DNA from: Cristatella mucedo
Taxonomy: Eukaryota > Bryozoa > Phylactolaemata > Cristatellidae
Length of the DNA: 64,000 bases
NCBI GenBank assembly: GCA_009760855.2
Contig: WPIO01000006.1
Location: 11,171,001 to 11,235,000 of the forward strand
Reading direction: 5' to 3'
Of this stretch, positions 11,840 through 55,132 are shown piece by piece. The notes under the pieces were generated by a model, which ran no database searches, was not told the origin of the DNA, and saw only the letters and a list, made by a program, of their open reading frames with translations. Made by a program: the position numbers and the translations under genes. Numbering within the stretch: position 1 is the stretch's first letter; each line of letters opens with the position of its first letter.

Positions 11840-13130
11840 ACAGCTAGTCGCTCGGAGCTAGTGTTGCACGGAGTAGTTAGACCGCATTCTCACCCATCGG
11901 ACGGTGGCAGCACGCAGCCGGGGATATCGTGCGAGCGGGCGCAAGCACCGCAGCCCCGAAAGTCTGCAGATCAGAAGCTGAGGCTCACTAGCTCTCGAAC
12001 GCTATTCGGAAAAACGAGCCTAGCTTCGTTCAAAAAATTACCTCCCTTCGGTGAAGAATGCATCCCACGCGTAACTTACTTTCGTCAGGTTTCCCGACCA
12101 GTTTCGAATCGTGTCGTAAGTTGCGATATTGCCAATAGGCCACAAGAAGAACTGTGCAAACGACAGCTGCCTCTTTGGTATGCTCCGATAGGCAAGCTAC
12201 CACTTCCTCTATAAAACTAACGTAACACCTGAAATAAATGTATGTGCTTCAAAGTGAAAAATCCGTCAGTATCCCAAAGCCAAGCGACAAGCGAATATCG
12301 TGCTTAGACAAGCGTGCACAAGCACACACGAAGACACTCAGGACCTCTGGTTAGTAACACACATCGAATCGCTCGCAGGTAAGCATGCAAAGCACGAGTG
12401 GACAACAAAGACGTTCGAAAGGCAGCGCTACTGTCATCAATTCACAGCGTTCGCTCGAGTTCGGGGTATTTCTTCCGGCATTTTCCCTCCCAACGTACGA
12501 TCTCCGCGTCGATTCGGCAGGAACAACGCTACAGCCTCCTGTCGCGAAGCAACAGCGACAAGCACAGGACCGAAACAAACAGTTCGGGATTTAATAAGGA
12601 GCCCTACTAGGTCATAAATCAAAGAAGTCCCACTTGCAGGTGCCCTTAGCGTCTCTAGCGTACGACCTGCCGCAATTCTTCTGCCCTTAGCGCCTCTGGC
12701 GTACGACCTGTCGCAATTCTTCGACTGGGTCATAACTCGAGTATCTGCCGCCGAATAGGCATGCACTCGCATTCTAGCTAGGGCCGATATGCATGCAATA
12801 TTCTTGACATTACCCCATTTACAAAGTCTGCAGTTAACCAGCATCGGACAAATTTTCGAACCGGCGGCCGCTTCCTCCAGTCACTCTAGCGAAAGCAGGA
12901 AGGGTGTTCCCTGTGGCCCGCAGGCGCTGAGCAATCAGCTATCCAATTGGTCGTGGTAAATACACCATCTGATTGGCTGTTCCCTAAAGTTTTGACCGCG
13001 AAGCCCTCTGTAGATCTGGCCGCAGGGCGTGGCGTGCGACATGCCCCCAACAGACCTGAAGCTCGCAATGCGCCAACGACAACGACACAGCGTTCGATGA
13101 TATCGTGCACGCAGCACTAACAATAACACG
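11840..13130 (-). promoter_or_regulatory. CpG-rich 5' region of paralogue B
   Basis: CpG dinucleotides are clearly denser here than in the flanking sequence, just upstream of paralogue B on the minus strand. It includes a 41-bp tandem duplication (12641-12722). Open frames across it on both strands look like chance openness of GC-richer DNA. A missing first exon or 5' UTR probably lies here. An ETS-like ACCGGAAGT (minus strand) is at 13187-13195. Confidence 0.5.
12641..12722. repeat. 41-bp tandem duplication in the CpG-rich region
   Basis: TGCCCTTAGCG...CGCAATTCTTC occurs twice with three substitutions, inside the presumed 5' region of paralogue B. Confidence 0.88.
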
Positions 13131-13465
13131 TAATAATAAAAAGCATAAACAATAGCCTCTATAGAACGACTGATATACGGCAGGTGACTTCCGGTATACT
13201 CGCTTACAGCTTAAAGCCGCTCTTCGCTCTTACTCACCAACCGGCAGACCGTTATTCCAAGACAGCGAGTGCAGCCAGGCCCATGCCTTACAGAATGGCC
13301 AGGTCTAAATTCATGCAATTATCTCACTCGTGCATAATGACAAATAGCGCTGCTCATAAGTCTCGGCTAATCGAGACTATTTTGTAAGTGGGTCTCCGAG
13401 CGAATTCATCAGTCAAGCACGTAGTTCAGAATCGAGGGGGGATCGCACAGACTTTTCGGTTTGAC

Positions 13466-14345
13466 AATAGTAATAATAATAATAATAATTCACTTGATAA
13501 AGCGCCCTCAGAGAGCTTAATCTCTCTCTAGGCACTTTACATTTGCTGTAAAGTGAAATGCAATTGAATGGTAAGTAAAATCATGCTTGAAAAACAAACG
13601 AAATGAATAACATGGTTAGGGGTGACATGCACAGGGTCAGCATGCAAATGTGGTTAGTGGCAGCATGCACAGTGTCAGCACGCATAAGCACATCAAGGAC
13701 GAGTCACAGTGACCCACTAAATGCTGTCCTAAATAGGTGTTTTTTAAATTCCTTTTAAATGTGGTCAGGTCAGGGGATGTTCTGACGCAGGTCGGGAGGC
13801 AGTTCCAGGCTTTGGGAGCATACGAACTAAATGCACGGTCTCCAAAGGATTTAAGGTTTGTACGAGGTATTTGTAGACTGTTGGATTCTGAAAAGCGGGT
13901 GGTACGATGCTCGGCCTGATGGGGGAGTATATCGGAGAGATAGGCTGGAGCCATAGAATGAAGGGACCTAAAAGTGAGCGACAAAACCTTGAAGTCAATC
14001 CGTTGCTTGACTGGTAGCCAGTGCAGGTCGGCGAGAAGTGGAGTAACGTGGCAACTGCGACGCTCACGACAAACAAGCCTAGATGCAGAGTTTTGCACCA
14101 GCTGCAATCGCCTGATCGCACACGCTGGTAGGCCAGTTAGCAGTGAGTTGTAGAAGTCGAGACGGGATGTCAAGAATGTATGGAAAAACTTAGACGTGGT
14201 ATCCTTATCTAAACAAGCCCAAATTTTTGCGATGTTATGAAGCTGAAGATAGGCAGATTTGCCTGTGGAGCTGATATGGTCGTCTAACGAGAGGTCGCTT
14301 TGGAATATGACACCTAGATTTCGAGATAAAAAAACGTTCAAAACT
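13466..14345 (-). mobile_element. LINE-B 3' part (RT C-terminus and tail)
   Basis: The (TAA)n tail at 13469, hairpin and 3' UTR are followed by an open frame (14341-13637) encoding SDLSLDDHISST, TSRLDFYNSLL, LHWLPVKQRIDFKVLSLTF and APKAWNCLPTCVRTSPDLTT. 5'-truncated. Close to the copies at 40 and 55 kb. Confidence 0.9.
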
Positions 14346-14650
14346 CGTTAGATTCCAAAGAGCCATTCGCGAAGGATGGATGGAGCAAGCAATTCCGGTA
14401 ATCAGGCATATCTATTTAGTCTTTTTAAATTTCCCCAAGTTGAGGTCGTGGCGTCAGTCGGTGATGTTGGGTTCGAAGCTTTGGGAGCACAGTAACTGAA
14501 GGTACGGTCCTCCAAACAATTTGAAGTTGGTTAGAGGCATGCCAAAACGACTTGAGTCAGTACAGCGGATGGCATGATGAGAAGCTCGATAAGGCAGCAA
14601 TTTCGACAGGAAGGTCGGAGCAAGAAGATCGGAGGAACTAGTAATAACAT
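14346..14650 (-). mobile_element. Diverged L2 fragment related to LINE-B
   Basis: Minus-strand similarity to the LINE-B C-terminus (LLAPTFLSKLLPYRASHH, LTNFKLFG). It lies in tandem after the better-preserved LINE-B copy and is clearly older. Confidence 0.6.
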
Positions 14651-15800
14651 AATAACACGCTGTATGCATAGCGCCCTTACAGAACCTAATCTCAACCCTG
14701 GCGCTTTACAGCTTGCATTTTAAAGTGAATCTATACCGAAGGTGTAATTACACGCATGGTATTAAGCAAGCGAACGCAAACTAGTTCGATGCTCAGCCAA
14801 GCACGGTACAGGAAACATGGAGGCATTCATGGCCACTGGCGAGTGTGACCTCTAGCTAATAACTGGCTCAATCATGCATAGGTACGTACGTAAAGCACAG
14901 CCCGACCAAAAAACGTATGAATTTACTGCGATAAATGAGAAGCTTACCGGAAAAGATGGATCTGAAATAGCTGAAGCTTAAAAGAAGCGAAGTCATTCCA
15001 GCCAGAGCCGGAAGTAGCCGGAAGAGACCTCCGGACTTTTCGTGCACACAAGCTGAAGGCTCGATCGCCAAAACGTCTCAATTAAAAAAATATAAAAAGT
15101 ACCCAAGTAGTTTATATGGTGCTATAGGATGACAATCGCTATTCATGCACTTCGAATACACCACAGAGCTCGAGTCGGCAACCCCGGTTGTCACCTGCAA
15201 GCACCTTAACCCCTGGGCGGAACAACGGCGGCATTCAGCGTGAAAGGACGGCGAGATAACCAGATGCAAGAGCGCCTGCGACGAGTGACGTACAGGTGGG
15301 TGACGTACAGGTGAGTGACCTACTGGTGAGCGACACGGCCTTTCAGTTGGTCGGCTGCATGATGGGAGGCATTTGCAAGTCAGTCGGAAGTGGTGGCCTG
15401 TTGCAATGACGCCGTTCACTTCTAACAAGCCTAGCTGCAGAGGCTTTCGCCAACTCTAATGGTCATACTGAATAGGACAGAAAGCTTGCTAGTAATGAGT
15501 TTTCTTATTTCGGATTTTTATTATGCTTTCTGTGCTATTCTTACATAAATAAGCAAGCTTGGCGGTGATATTTTTTTAATAAGCAAGCTCAGATTTTATC
15601 GATGTGTGCAGCTGAAGCTTGGCAGAGTTGACCATGGAGCGGATGTGCCTACCTAGAGAGAAGTCATTACACTTGAAGACATACAGATTCGATGAAGGAG
15701 CCACTGGGGACGTGCTAGCTGAGCCCAGTCTGAGGGCTAGAGTTTCTACTAGTATAGATTGAAGCTAACTGTTTCCATAAATATTAAGTTGGTTGTAACG
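14651..15800 (-). mobile_element. Old L2-like element with tail
   Basis: The tail hairpin remnant (GCGCCC...GGCGCT) at 14670-14710 is followed by patches matching the LINE-B body in order: near 15000, 15340, 15430 ('AACAAGCCTAGCTGCAGAG') and 15650 ('AGAGAGAAGTCATTACACTTG'). It contains a 15-bp triplication at 15274-15335. Heavily decayed. Confidence 0.5.
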
Positions 15801-17335
15801 CCTTTCAATGTGAGAGACCCGGCTGTCATCAAAGCATCAAAAACGACTGCAGTACAAGCTGCCAGGGAATTGTGATATTTTGACCTTTTGGTAAGTATGG
15901 ATAGATAAAAGCGAATGTACTGCTATTTTTTATCTGTAGCATAATTACAGCACACACCGTGTTCAGCGATTACTTTGGCAAGAGGAGTGCAAATTGGACG
16001 AACAGAGAGTTCCTTCACTGAAAAACTGTTTTTGAATCTCACCCGAACGGTTGCAACGTTGAAACATTTCAATCTGCCGGCAGATTTCCGTAGTTGTAAT
16101 GTTGTTTCTGCTTTAACTAGCGCTTCGCTGGGTCAATAAGGGTGGGCCTAGCAAACGCCCCTTTTTAGCGCATCGGTTTCTAGTGGCTTACGGACGCAGG
16201 ACTTTGCTGGCTCACACTAATTTCTGCTTAGAGAGACCACGCGTCACGCTTCCTTTCAGCCCATTCAAGTATCTAGCCAGGATATAAGGTTCTACAACCT
16301 ATACGCCTCGCTGGCTTGACCCAGTGGTTAAGGTGCTCGCCACGATTGTGGTCTGGCCGAGGTCGCGGGCATGAGCCTTGTGGCATGTGTGAAACGCCTG
16401 AATAAAGATAAAGTTTTATCAGGGCGCTATACCCAATGAATTATAATTATAAAATTTGTGCTGCCATTGAAGCATCAAGCAATGCGTCAGCGTCGGCATG
16501 CTTATTTTTGAGTCTGGCCAGATGGTAAATTTTCGCGTGAGCGCCTGAAATTGAAGGCATTACCTCTGTGCACTATTACATTATTAAAGACATTACCTAT
16601 GGTCTGCCAAAAACGGATACACCCCAGCTACCTAACCACACAAATCATCTGCTACGTAATCAATCACACCATATTTTAATCATGTAATAAATCCATTCAC
16701 CTAATATAGTTTTGGGACTGGATACTGTAAGTGAGTGAGTGCGGCAGTGACTGAGTCCGTCTGGTTCTCAAGCACAAGCCACTGACGTCATGCTTCCAAT
16801 GATCCCTTTGCGATATTTACGGCATTGCTACGACGATACAGCTATGACGAGTGTCATTTCATGCCAACAACAGGAGAGATAATTTACTTTTCTAAAGTAC
16901 CAACTATGTGCCGCCTAGAGTTGAAATAAAACATTGTAGCGTGCATCGAATAATGAAACAGTGATGAACATGCTAGCGTTACGCCTTTATATACAAAAGG
17001 GAATTTAAACGATTAAAGGATTATGCAAGAGCAAACCCACATATTCGAAACAACCTCCGTGCGCGTGTGCATTTTCTAATTGCATATATATTTCGCATCG
17101 AAATATTTACTGCACGCTTGGTTTAAATTGGGTTTAGATAGGCTGTCAAATGGCCGGCGTTTCTAAAGGTTTCCGTTTACTTGCACACGTTTCCTGACCC
17201 TGTCCCCTTGAAATTAATGCATCGCCATTCACGTAGTTTTCCTGTAAATGGCGAAGCCAAGCCGAGGACAGATGTAGCTGATGCCAAAAACTCAATAGAT
17301 ATGGGACTTAATGTCGATTAAACTTCCATCAAATG
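15801..17335. other. Intergenic, no gene seen
   Basis: Apart from the SINE at 16309-16450 I see no conserved coding, RNA or repeat signal here. Frames are short and unrelated to the families recognised elsewhere. Confidence 0.5.
16309..16450 (+). mobile_element. tRNA-derived SINE-1 copy
   Basis: Head with A-box-like 'CAGTGGTTAAGGTGCTCGCC' and B-box-like 'GGTCGCGGGCATGAGCC', then the tail 'CGCCTGAATAAAGAT...GGGCGCTATA'. Diverged but collinear with 20351-20500. Confidence 0.75.
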
Positions 17336-17339
17336 CAAG

Positions 17340-17585
17340 TATGTACGTTACGTATCTCGTCTGTTGACTCCATAAAGCTACCAAGAACATAATGCTATGC
17401 AGGAATTTTTTTATAGCGAACTCAAAGCCTAAGCAGCTTTCGGTACAGGTGGCCAGCCGACTTCATCTCGCCCAAGTGGCAAGCATAGCAGAGTCAGGAG
17501 GGCAGTCGAGGTAGTGCGTAGAACAGGCGTGGCAGCTTAGGATGGCTGGAGAGGAGATGCCATTGTCGGCAGCAGCACTGCACAC
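17340..17585 (-). mobile_element. LINE-A 3' end fragment
   Basis: Minus-strand LINE-A tail block ('TCTCGTCTGTTGACTCCATA' on plus) plus the end of the ORF region, including the 'GCATAGCAGAGTCAGGAGGG' segment shared with 1060 and 22970. Confidence 0.7.
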
Positions 17586-18009
17586 GCCCGGTGTTCTCAG
17601 CAGAATTGCTTTCCAGCTGCTTTTTGAGGTTCCCGCGACTTCGGTGTTATTACCAAGAATCGGGAATTATGGAACTTTTGCGAATGGTTTTGTCAATTTA
17701 TCGATCGGACTCTGGACAAGCGAGACATCCTGACACGTGGTAGCTGTAACTACGAAGCTCTATACAACTGTTGGCAGGCCGGGTGGCCCGGCATCCTGCC
17801 TCTCTGCTCCCCTCCCCGCCGCGGAGCTCCGACTCGACTCACAATAGACGCATCCGCCTTTAGACGAAGGTCGGCGCGACGCCAGCCCGCCTCGGAGGAC
17901 CGCACTCGCTCGATGTGTGCCCGGCTGTGGGACGGTGGAGTAAAAACATAAATACATACTCACTCGATGCGTGCCCGGCTGTGGGACGGTGCAATAAACA
18001 AAAACATAC

Positions 18010-18178
18010 TAGCTGATTTAACAGCCTCTTTTGTATAGCGACAGAATAGCCTATACAGCTATCACCACCGCTTGCAGTGGCGATACAGAATCGCACGCCG
18101 CAGGATTCGAACCAACGACCTCGGTCGTGAAAAGCAACCGCCTTACGTAGTGTGCCATCGCAGCTCGCCAATGTTATG
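18010..18178 (-). mobile_element. tRNA-derived SINE-2 copy
   Basis: On the minus strand: A-box-like region (GATGGCACACTACGTAAGG), perfect B box GGTTCGAATCC at 18113-18103, then a body 'GCCACTGCAAGCGGTGGTGA' shared with 56395-56572. The second half differs from SINE-1, so this is a separate family. Confidence 0.75.
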
Positions 18179-18635
18179 TTATCCTCCCTTGAATTGACTT
18201 GGCACAATTGACCACGTCTTAGCTAAAGACTAAGCATGAGTTCCGTTTTCCAGCACTCTGGCGAACTTGTTTTTCCCGCTCTCTGCAAGCTCTCCTATGC
18301 ATGATCGTGCGGGCTGCTTATTAGAGGTCCCACTAACCGTTGGCCCCGAGTGTGTTAGTGTGCTCTGCATGCTGGTGCAGACGTGATATCTTGCTTGTTA
18401 GCTCTTGGTTATCGAGTGCTTGCAGCGACCTTTAAAGCGCCGGGATAAATATTTGGTTCTCTTGGGGTGCTACACGCAAGACTTATTAAAATCCTATTAA
18501 GGGTGTCGCTTACGTACTCAAATCCAAGTAGCTATGGCCAAACCAGAATATTCAAACTCGTCAACGTGTATAATTGTGTCGAAGGAATTTGTTTTGCTTT
18601 CTAGAGATCACCCTTATAGCGAAAGCTTGAGTACC

Positions 18636-18765
18636 GGTCTGGTTCGGCCCAGTTATGTGGTGACCGCCTAATGCGACCACAGTAGTGGGCTCGAGCCCTG
18701 CAGCATGAGTAAAACGCCTGGATAGAGATTAAGTACCCTTAGGATGCTACAGAAAAGAAATACCG
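18636..18765 (+). mobile_element. Degenerate SINE-1 copy
   Basis: 'GTGGGCTCGAGCCCTGCAGC' B-box region and 'AACGCCTGGATAGAGATTAA' tail as in SINE-1. Its 3' end runs directly into the 300-bp (GA)n tract. Confidence 0.6.
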
Positions 18766-18777
18766 TACACACACACC

Positions 18778-19082
<305 letters not shown>

Positions 19083-19329
19083 AGAAAGCTTCTAGATCCA
19101 AATATAGCAAGAGTAGCTAAAAAATAAAACCTCACGAGGGAAGCATTATTTCAGCTAATATTCATTTACTCGCATTTGAATTCAGCTAAACAGCATACAG
19201 TGTAGAATTGCTCCATGTCAGGCTTGCCAATGGTAACATCACATGCAGGAGCTGTTATTGTCAAAAAAACCTGTTATGTTAACGACCATGTCGATACGTA
19301 AGTCTTGCGCTACTTCTGAGGTACACCTT

Positions 19330-50859
<31,530 letters not shown>

Positions 50860-51059
50860 AGCAAATGCTTCTTGCTTGGTCTCGGTTCTTGGCCTTGATA
50901 TTCAGTGCTATAGCTGTAGATGAAACTGCACATGCTTTGGAATAGAACAACACAAAAACCTGCAGCATTGCATGGTCCAACTACACATTGATAAGTCTAT
51001 CATAATAAACTTTGGAGGAATGTGGTGCCATAGCATGCTACACGTGGGAAGAGCTTGAC

Positions 51060-51240
51060 AGATGATACTACTCAAAGCATTTGCTCTGTCCTTATAATTT
51101 CTTCTGTGTGTTTATGCATGCTATTATTGTAAAAGTTACCGCTAACCAATTGGAAAGCTTCCTTTCTAGTAAGAAAAAGGACCTGGAAAGAGATTTAATG
51201 TTTAGGGTGCTATAGAATTTGTTATAGGTATTACATTATT
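51060..51240 (+). mobile_element. Degenerate LINE-B tail
   Basis: 'TTACCGCTAACCAATTGG' and 'GACCTGGAAAGAGATTTAAT...GGGTGCTATAGAA' follow the LINE-B tail pattern. Confidence 0.5.
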
Positions 51241-52049
51241 AGGACTACTATCGAATGAATGCTGATGGTTTCACTGGACAAATTTCACTGCTGTGAACCA
51301 GCCACAATTTTTAACCCATAACCTGGCCCATGAGAAAATGTCATTACAGTGCACAATAAGACAGGATCATTCATTTAAGGTTAACAGCCCTATCAGGGAC
51401 AGCAGGTTTCACATGTCCATTAAAGATTAACGTTATTGCAGATATTTATGCAAGGCCTTTAGCAGCTACACTAAACTTATATGTTCCCGTCTTTGTAGAT
51501 AACACACGTGCACATTATCGGCTTGTCTTATTGCAACTTCGTGACAGCAGTCATGCAGAATGGTTCATCATGCAGGAGCAACGGCGATAATGCAGGATGA
51601 GAACAGCAAAAGTACAAGTGCATTATCTACTAGTAATTTGTTTTTAAACTACGGATTGGGAAGACAGCGATGAAGCTGGCGACCATGGGCAGTTCAGGCC
51701 CCCTAATTTAAATATGCCACTGATCTACACGTAAGTTAGAGCCTGCGCACGCATGGTTGTCGAGACAAACTCGCAATATTCTGTCGCGGTCTCTTGAATG
51801 TTCATGCTACAATGATTTTTAATCACAATCACATTTAACATATTGACCTACGCTACGAGCTGGTATCCTTCGGATTTCGATTCACCCAGGAACGACTAAG
51901 GCAAAACATGGTACCGAAAATCAACATCCTAAAAATAGGGCCAAGCTACCCTTAATTCAGGTGGCGAGCAACGGAGGACTCTAGTCTATCGCTAATTTTC
52001 GGCTTCCGGTGCCATAAAGGAGCCAGCTTGAAAAAACAAACACTATCCT

Positions 52050-52700
52050 AACCAGTGGACTGATGCAGCACACTGCAAATCGAGCAGGCGGCTCTGGCTG
52101 GGTGGCGGCCGGCTCGCATCGGCCAATTGCAGCACGCTGGTCATGTGACCCTAAGACTATTTAATTAAGCTTCTCGAGTATTCCGGCAGTCCCACGGTCT
52201 GAAAGGACGCTATCCTCTATTTCTTGGTCTGCCTCAAACCTGACGACCGACCAACGAAAGAGGGCGCACCAGCGAACTTCTAAACAAACTGCGTAAGTTA
52301 ACGTATTGACCTACGCTATCGGGCTATGCCGCAGCTCATGAGCTCGACGCACGTTCTTCGGGCGAAGCGTAGCCTTCATGTAACTATCTTAACTCGAGCG
52401 TTGGACTCGGTACGCTTCGCCTCTCGTCGTACGCCAGCGCTGCATTCTCCTACTTCCGAGGCGGACTCCCGCACGCATGCCCGCCCGCCGTAGCGCCCGT
52501 CCCACCGAGCGGTTATAGAAAGTGGGAACGCGCATAAGTGATTTACGCTCTGTGTGCGTGTTCCTCTCAGTTATTCTTCAGGGTTTCTCTTATACACAAT
52601 GCAAGCCTAACAATCTCACCTGTGTAGCTGCTGACGGACGGCTTGGGAAAACGCGCGCAAACATGCGGTGATTTCCGGAAGTGACCCAACGAGGGGGGAT
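52050..52700 (-). promoter_or_regulatory. CpG-rich 5' region of paralogue A with ETS-type motif
   Basis: A CpG-dense block about 1.2 kb upstream of paralogue A exon 1, CpG-rich mainly from 52300 to 52560. A TTCCGGAAGTGAC element, the ETS/GABPA-type core common in TATA-less promoters, is at 52673-52685. I see no convincing TATA box. Promoter assignment rests on position and base composition only. Confidence 0.45.
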
Positions 52701-52868
52701 AAGGTGACTTAAATGTCCCCACTACAGTTATAAGTAATCTGTACTGAATTTTCAAATGTAAGCGGGACCCCAAAAGGTTCATTGCAAGAATTTGGTCTTA
52801 GTGGCGACCTAAATTAGCCATTGCCAACCAACGGATCCCCTTCGTGCAGCGTTTTGTAACCTGTAGTG

Positions 52869-53065
52869 CAGCGGTTCTCAACCTGTCGGTCGCGACCCCT
52901 TAGGTGGCCGAACGACCCTTTCACAGGGATAGGCCAAGGCCATAGGAAAACGCATTTCCACACTTCGCACACAATAGTTTTATGCTACGGGGTCGCCGCA
53001 ACATGAAGAACTGATGGAACAACATGCGGAAAGGGTCGCGGCATTAGGAAGGTTGAGCACCACCG
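52869..53065. mobile_element. hAT MITE, SPIN-like
   Basis: The left end CAGCGGTTCTCAACCTG then TCGCGACCCC is the known SPIN/hAT terminal signature. The right end is GGGTCGCGGCATTAGGAAGG then TTGAGCACCACCG. The terminal 16 bp are inverted repeats (13/16 by my count). Interior is only ~165 bp with no transposase. Candidate 8-bp flanks CTGTAGTG and TCGTAGGG match at only 5 of 8, so the insertion is not recent. Confidence 0.85.
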
Positions 53066-53649
53066 TCGTAGGGGGAATGCCGATACAATGCATGCTATAC
53101 AGGGCTACTATACAAAGTCAACAATACTATATAAAAATATATACGTACTATAAACAATCGATTTCATTTATGTGTACCTGTCTATTTCATAGCCACAGAT
53201 GTTCAAGTGTACAGCACAAACCATTTCGTACAATTCTGGCTCTACAACTAACAGTTTTAGATGACGTAAACGGTCCCAGGGGCTGTATACTGGAGCCATA
53301 ATCTATATAATAATGTTATAATCTGCCTGGAAGCATTCCAACGTTTCACTAGCTACCAGCAGCACGATGTTTACCGTATTTTCGAGTATAATTAGCACTT
53401 AATTCCAATTTTTTTGAAAACAAATAAACCTGCGACGTATAGACTGCAAGTTAGGGTCAGTCACTGCATACAGTGAAAGTTACGATTCAGATATTGACAA
53501 TGTTTCAGAAAAATATCAAGATGTTAGCAGTTACAGATGACAAGTTTCTTGCTGTGATGATTAAAGCAAACATATTAATACAAAATGAGCTATATATTAA
53601 GTAATAATCATTTTCAATAAAAAAAAAATGTCCATAAATTTAGGGTGCG

Positions 53650-53875
53650 ACTTAATAATAATATTAATAATAATAACAATAAAACCCTTGATTAAGTTCC
53701 CTCAGATAATTGAATCTCTTTCTAGGCGCTTCAGATGTGCAGCAAAGGAAACACGATCGAGTGGTGAGTAGTAGCATGCTTGATAAACAACAAGAATAAC
53801 AAGGTTAGGGGTGGCATGCACAGGATTAGCATGCAAGTGTGGTTAGTAACAGCATGCAACAGTGTCAGAACCCAT
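53650..53875 (-). mobile_element. LINE-B 3' UTR and tail
   Basis: (AAT)n, an imperfect hairpin (TTCCCTCAGATAATTGAATC...TAGGCGCTTCAG) and the 'GGTTAGGGGTGGCATGCACA' block. Confidence 0.75.
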
Positions 53876-54117
53876 AGTTGGGTGCGACTTATACTCTTAA
53901 AAAAATACGGTAACCCAATAAAATAAATAAAATAAAACTTAAAAAAATACGGTAAACCCTCCGTAACCCAATTTATGCACGACTTCCGAGCTAGCCGGCA
54001 TGCAAGAATAGAGCCTGCTAGAAGCAACGGCACTCCTTTGGCAACGGCACTCCGGTCAAGGAGTCCATAGTGCTGAGCATTAGCTGTTGCTATGTGTTCT
54101 TTGCGAGTCGGCCAGAA

Positions 54118-54155
54118 GTCACCAACTGTACTTACTGTCACCAACTGTACTTACT
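54118..54155. repeat. 19-bp perfect tandem duplication of a splice-donor sequence
   Basis: GTCACCAACTGTACTTACT twice. On the minus strand each copy carries AGTAAGT, giving two consecutive donor sites 19 bp apart after the Cys-rich candidate exon. Confidence 0.9.
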
Positions 54156-54333
54156 GCAGTGTGCACGGCCGAGCTCGGCGCTGTCGTGAGAGCAGTGATC
54201 TTGGCAGAGCTGCTTCTTGGATTTTGTGATACCAGTCTCTTCGGCATGGCATATTTCGTACGTCAGGGCTGTACATGCTGCATGCGTCCACCCACCATCT
54301 GAACTAGGACATAACGAGAATGGCTGTTTATCT
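54155..54333 (-). other. Orphan candidate exon, Cys-rich
   Basis: A 179-bp segment between a strong acceptor (TTTTTTATCCTTTGCAG) and a GTAAGT donor, with one frame open throughout (59 codons). It has six Cys in the order CPSSDGGWTHAAC, C, CHAEET, CQDHC and a final C, which looks like a secreted disulfide-rich segment. I do not recognise the family. It lies upstream of paralogue A's 5' region on the same strand, but phase does not fit exon 1 well, so it may belong to another gene. Confidence 0.4.
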
Positions 54334-54383
54334 CTGCAAAGGATAAAAAACAAGCATCCAGTATATTAAAAATCACATGAATA

Positions 54384-54387
<4 letters not shown>

Positions 54388-54427
<40 letters not shown>
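54388..54427. repeat. (TA)n microsatellite
   Basis: About 40 bp of pure AT repeat. Confidence 0.9.
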
Positions 54428-54428
<1 letters not shown>

Positions 54429-55132
54429 GATCGTAAAACCGCTTAAACTGTCACTAAACGCAAACCAAGCAGTCCGCTGCACCCTACCTAAACGCTAGCT
54501 AAAGTGTACTTACTGTTTCTCTAGGTATGTATCAATAGCATGCCTCTGATAAATAGACCAGCAAGCAAGGGGTTCAAAAATGCAGGCTACAGCCTGATGA
54601 GTCACCAACACTACTGGTAGTAGCTAAGACTACATTATATCTGGACACCGAAGAGATGCTGGTACATGCCGCCGGATAGCTAAAAAAATGATTTATAAAT
54701 GTATATATGCTGTTATCGCTTAGCCAACATATCGTGATAAGCCTTTGGCAGGAGAACTCAGTTGCACCTAGATATAAGTCAGGCTATGCTTATCTTAGCA
54801 GCTCTGGTCCACTGATTCAATCATTCGTTGCCGTGCAACTTGTATTTGTACTTGAGCGGGCCACATATGTTGGTGTTACACTGGAGAGTATTCTGTAGCT
54901 CACTCAAATGCGAGGTGACGCCGGTACACTGCCAGTTTACATTGACCCTCAACAAGCTTATACCACTGCCCTTTAGCTCAACTTCCTATGCCAGAGCTGC
55001 ATTAGGAGCGCTTGTGAGTTTAATTGTAAGTTGACTCAGTTGCATGTTCATGACAAATACAAACCTGCCCTTAGTGTATGCCGAACTGCAACACGGTGAA
55101 GCAACCTTGTGCCTGCTGCAATGCTTTGGCAA

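Noticed and set aside
12300-12844. Overlapping open frames of 69-135 codons on both strands
   Set aside because: The CpG-rich region has few stop codons. No frame shows a recognised domain or a proper splice context.
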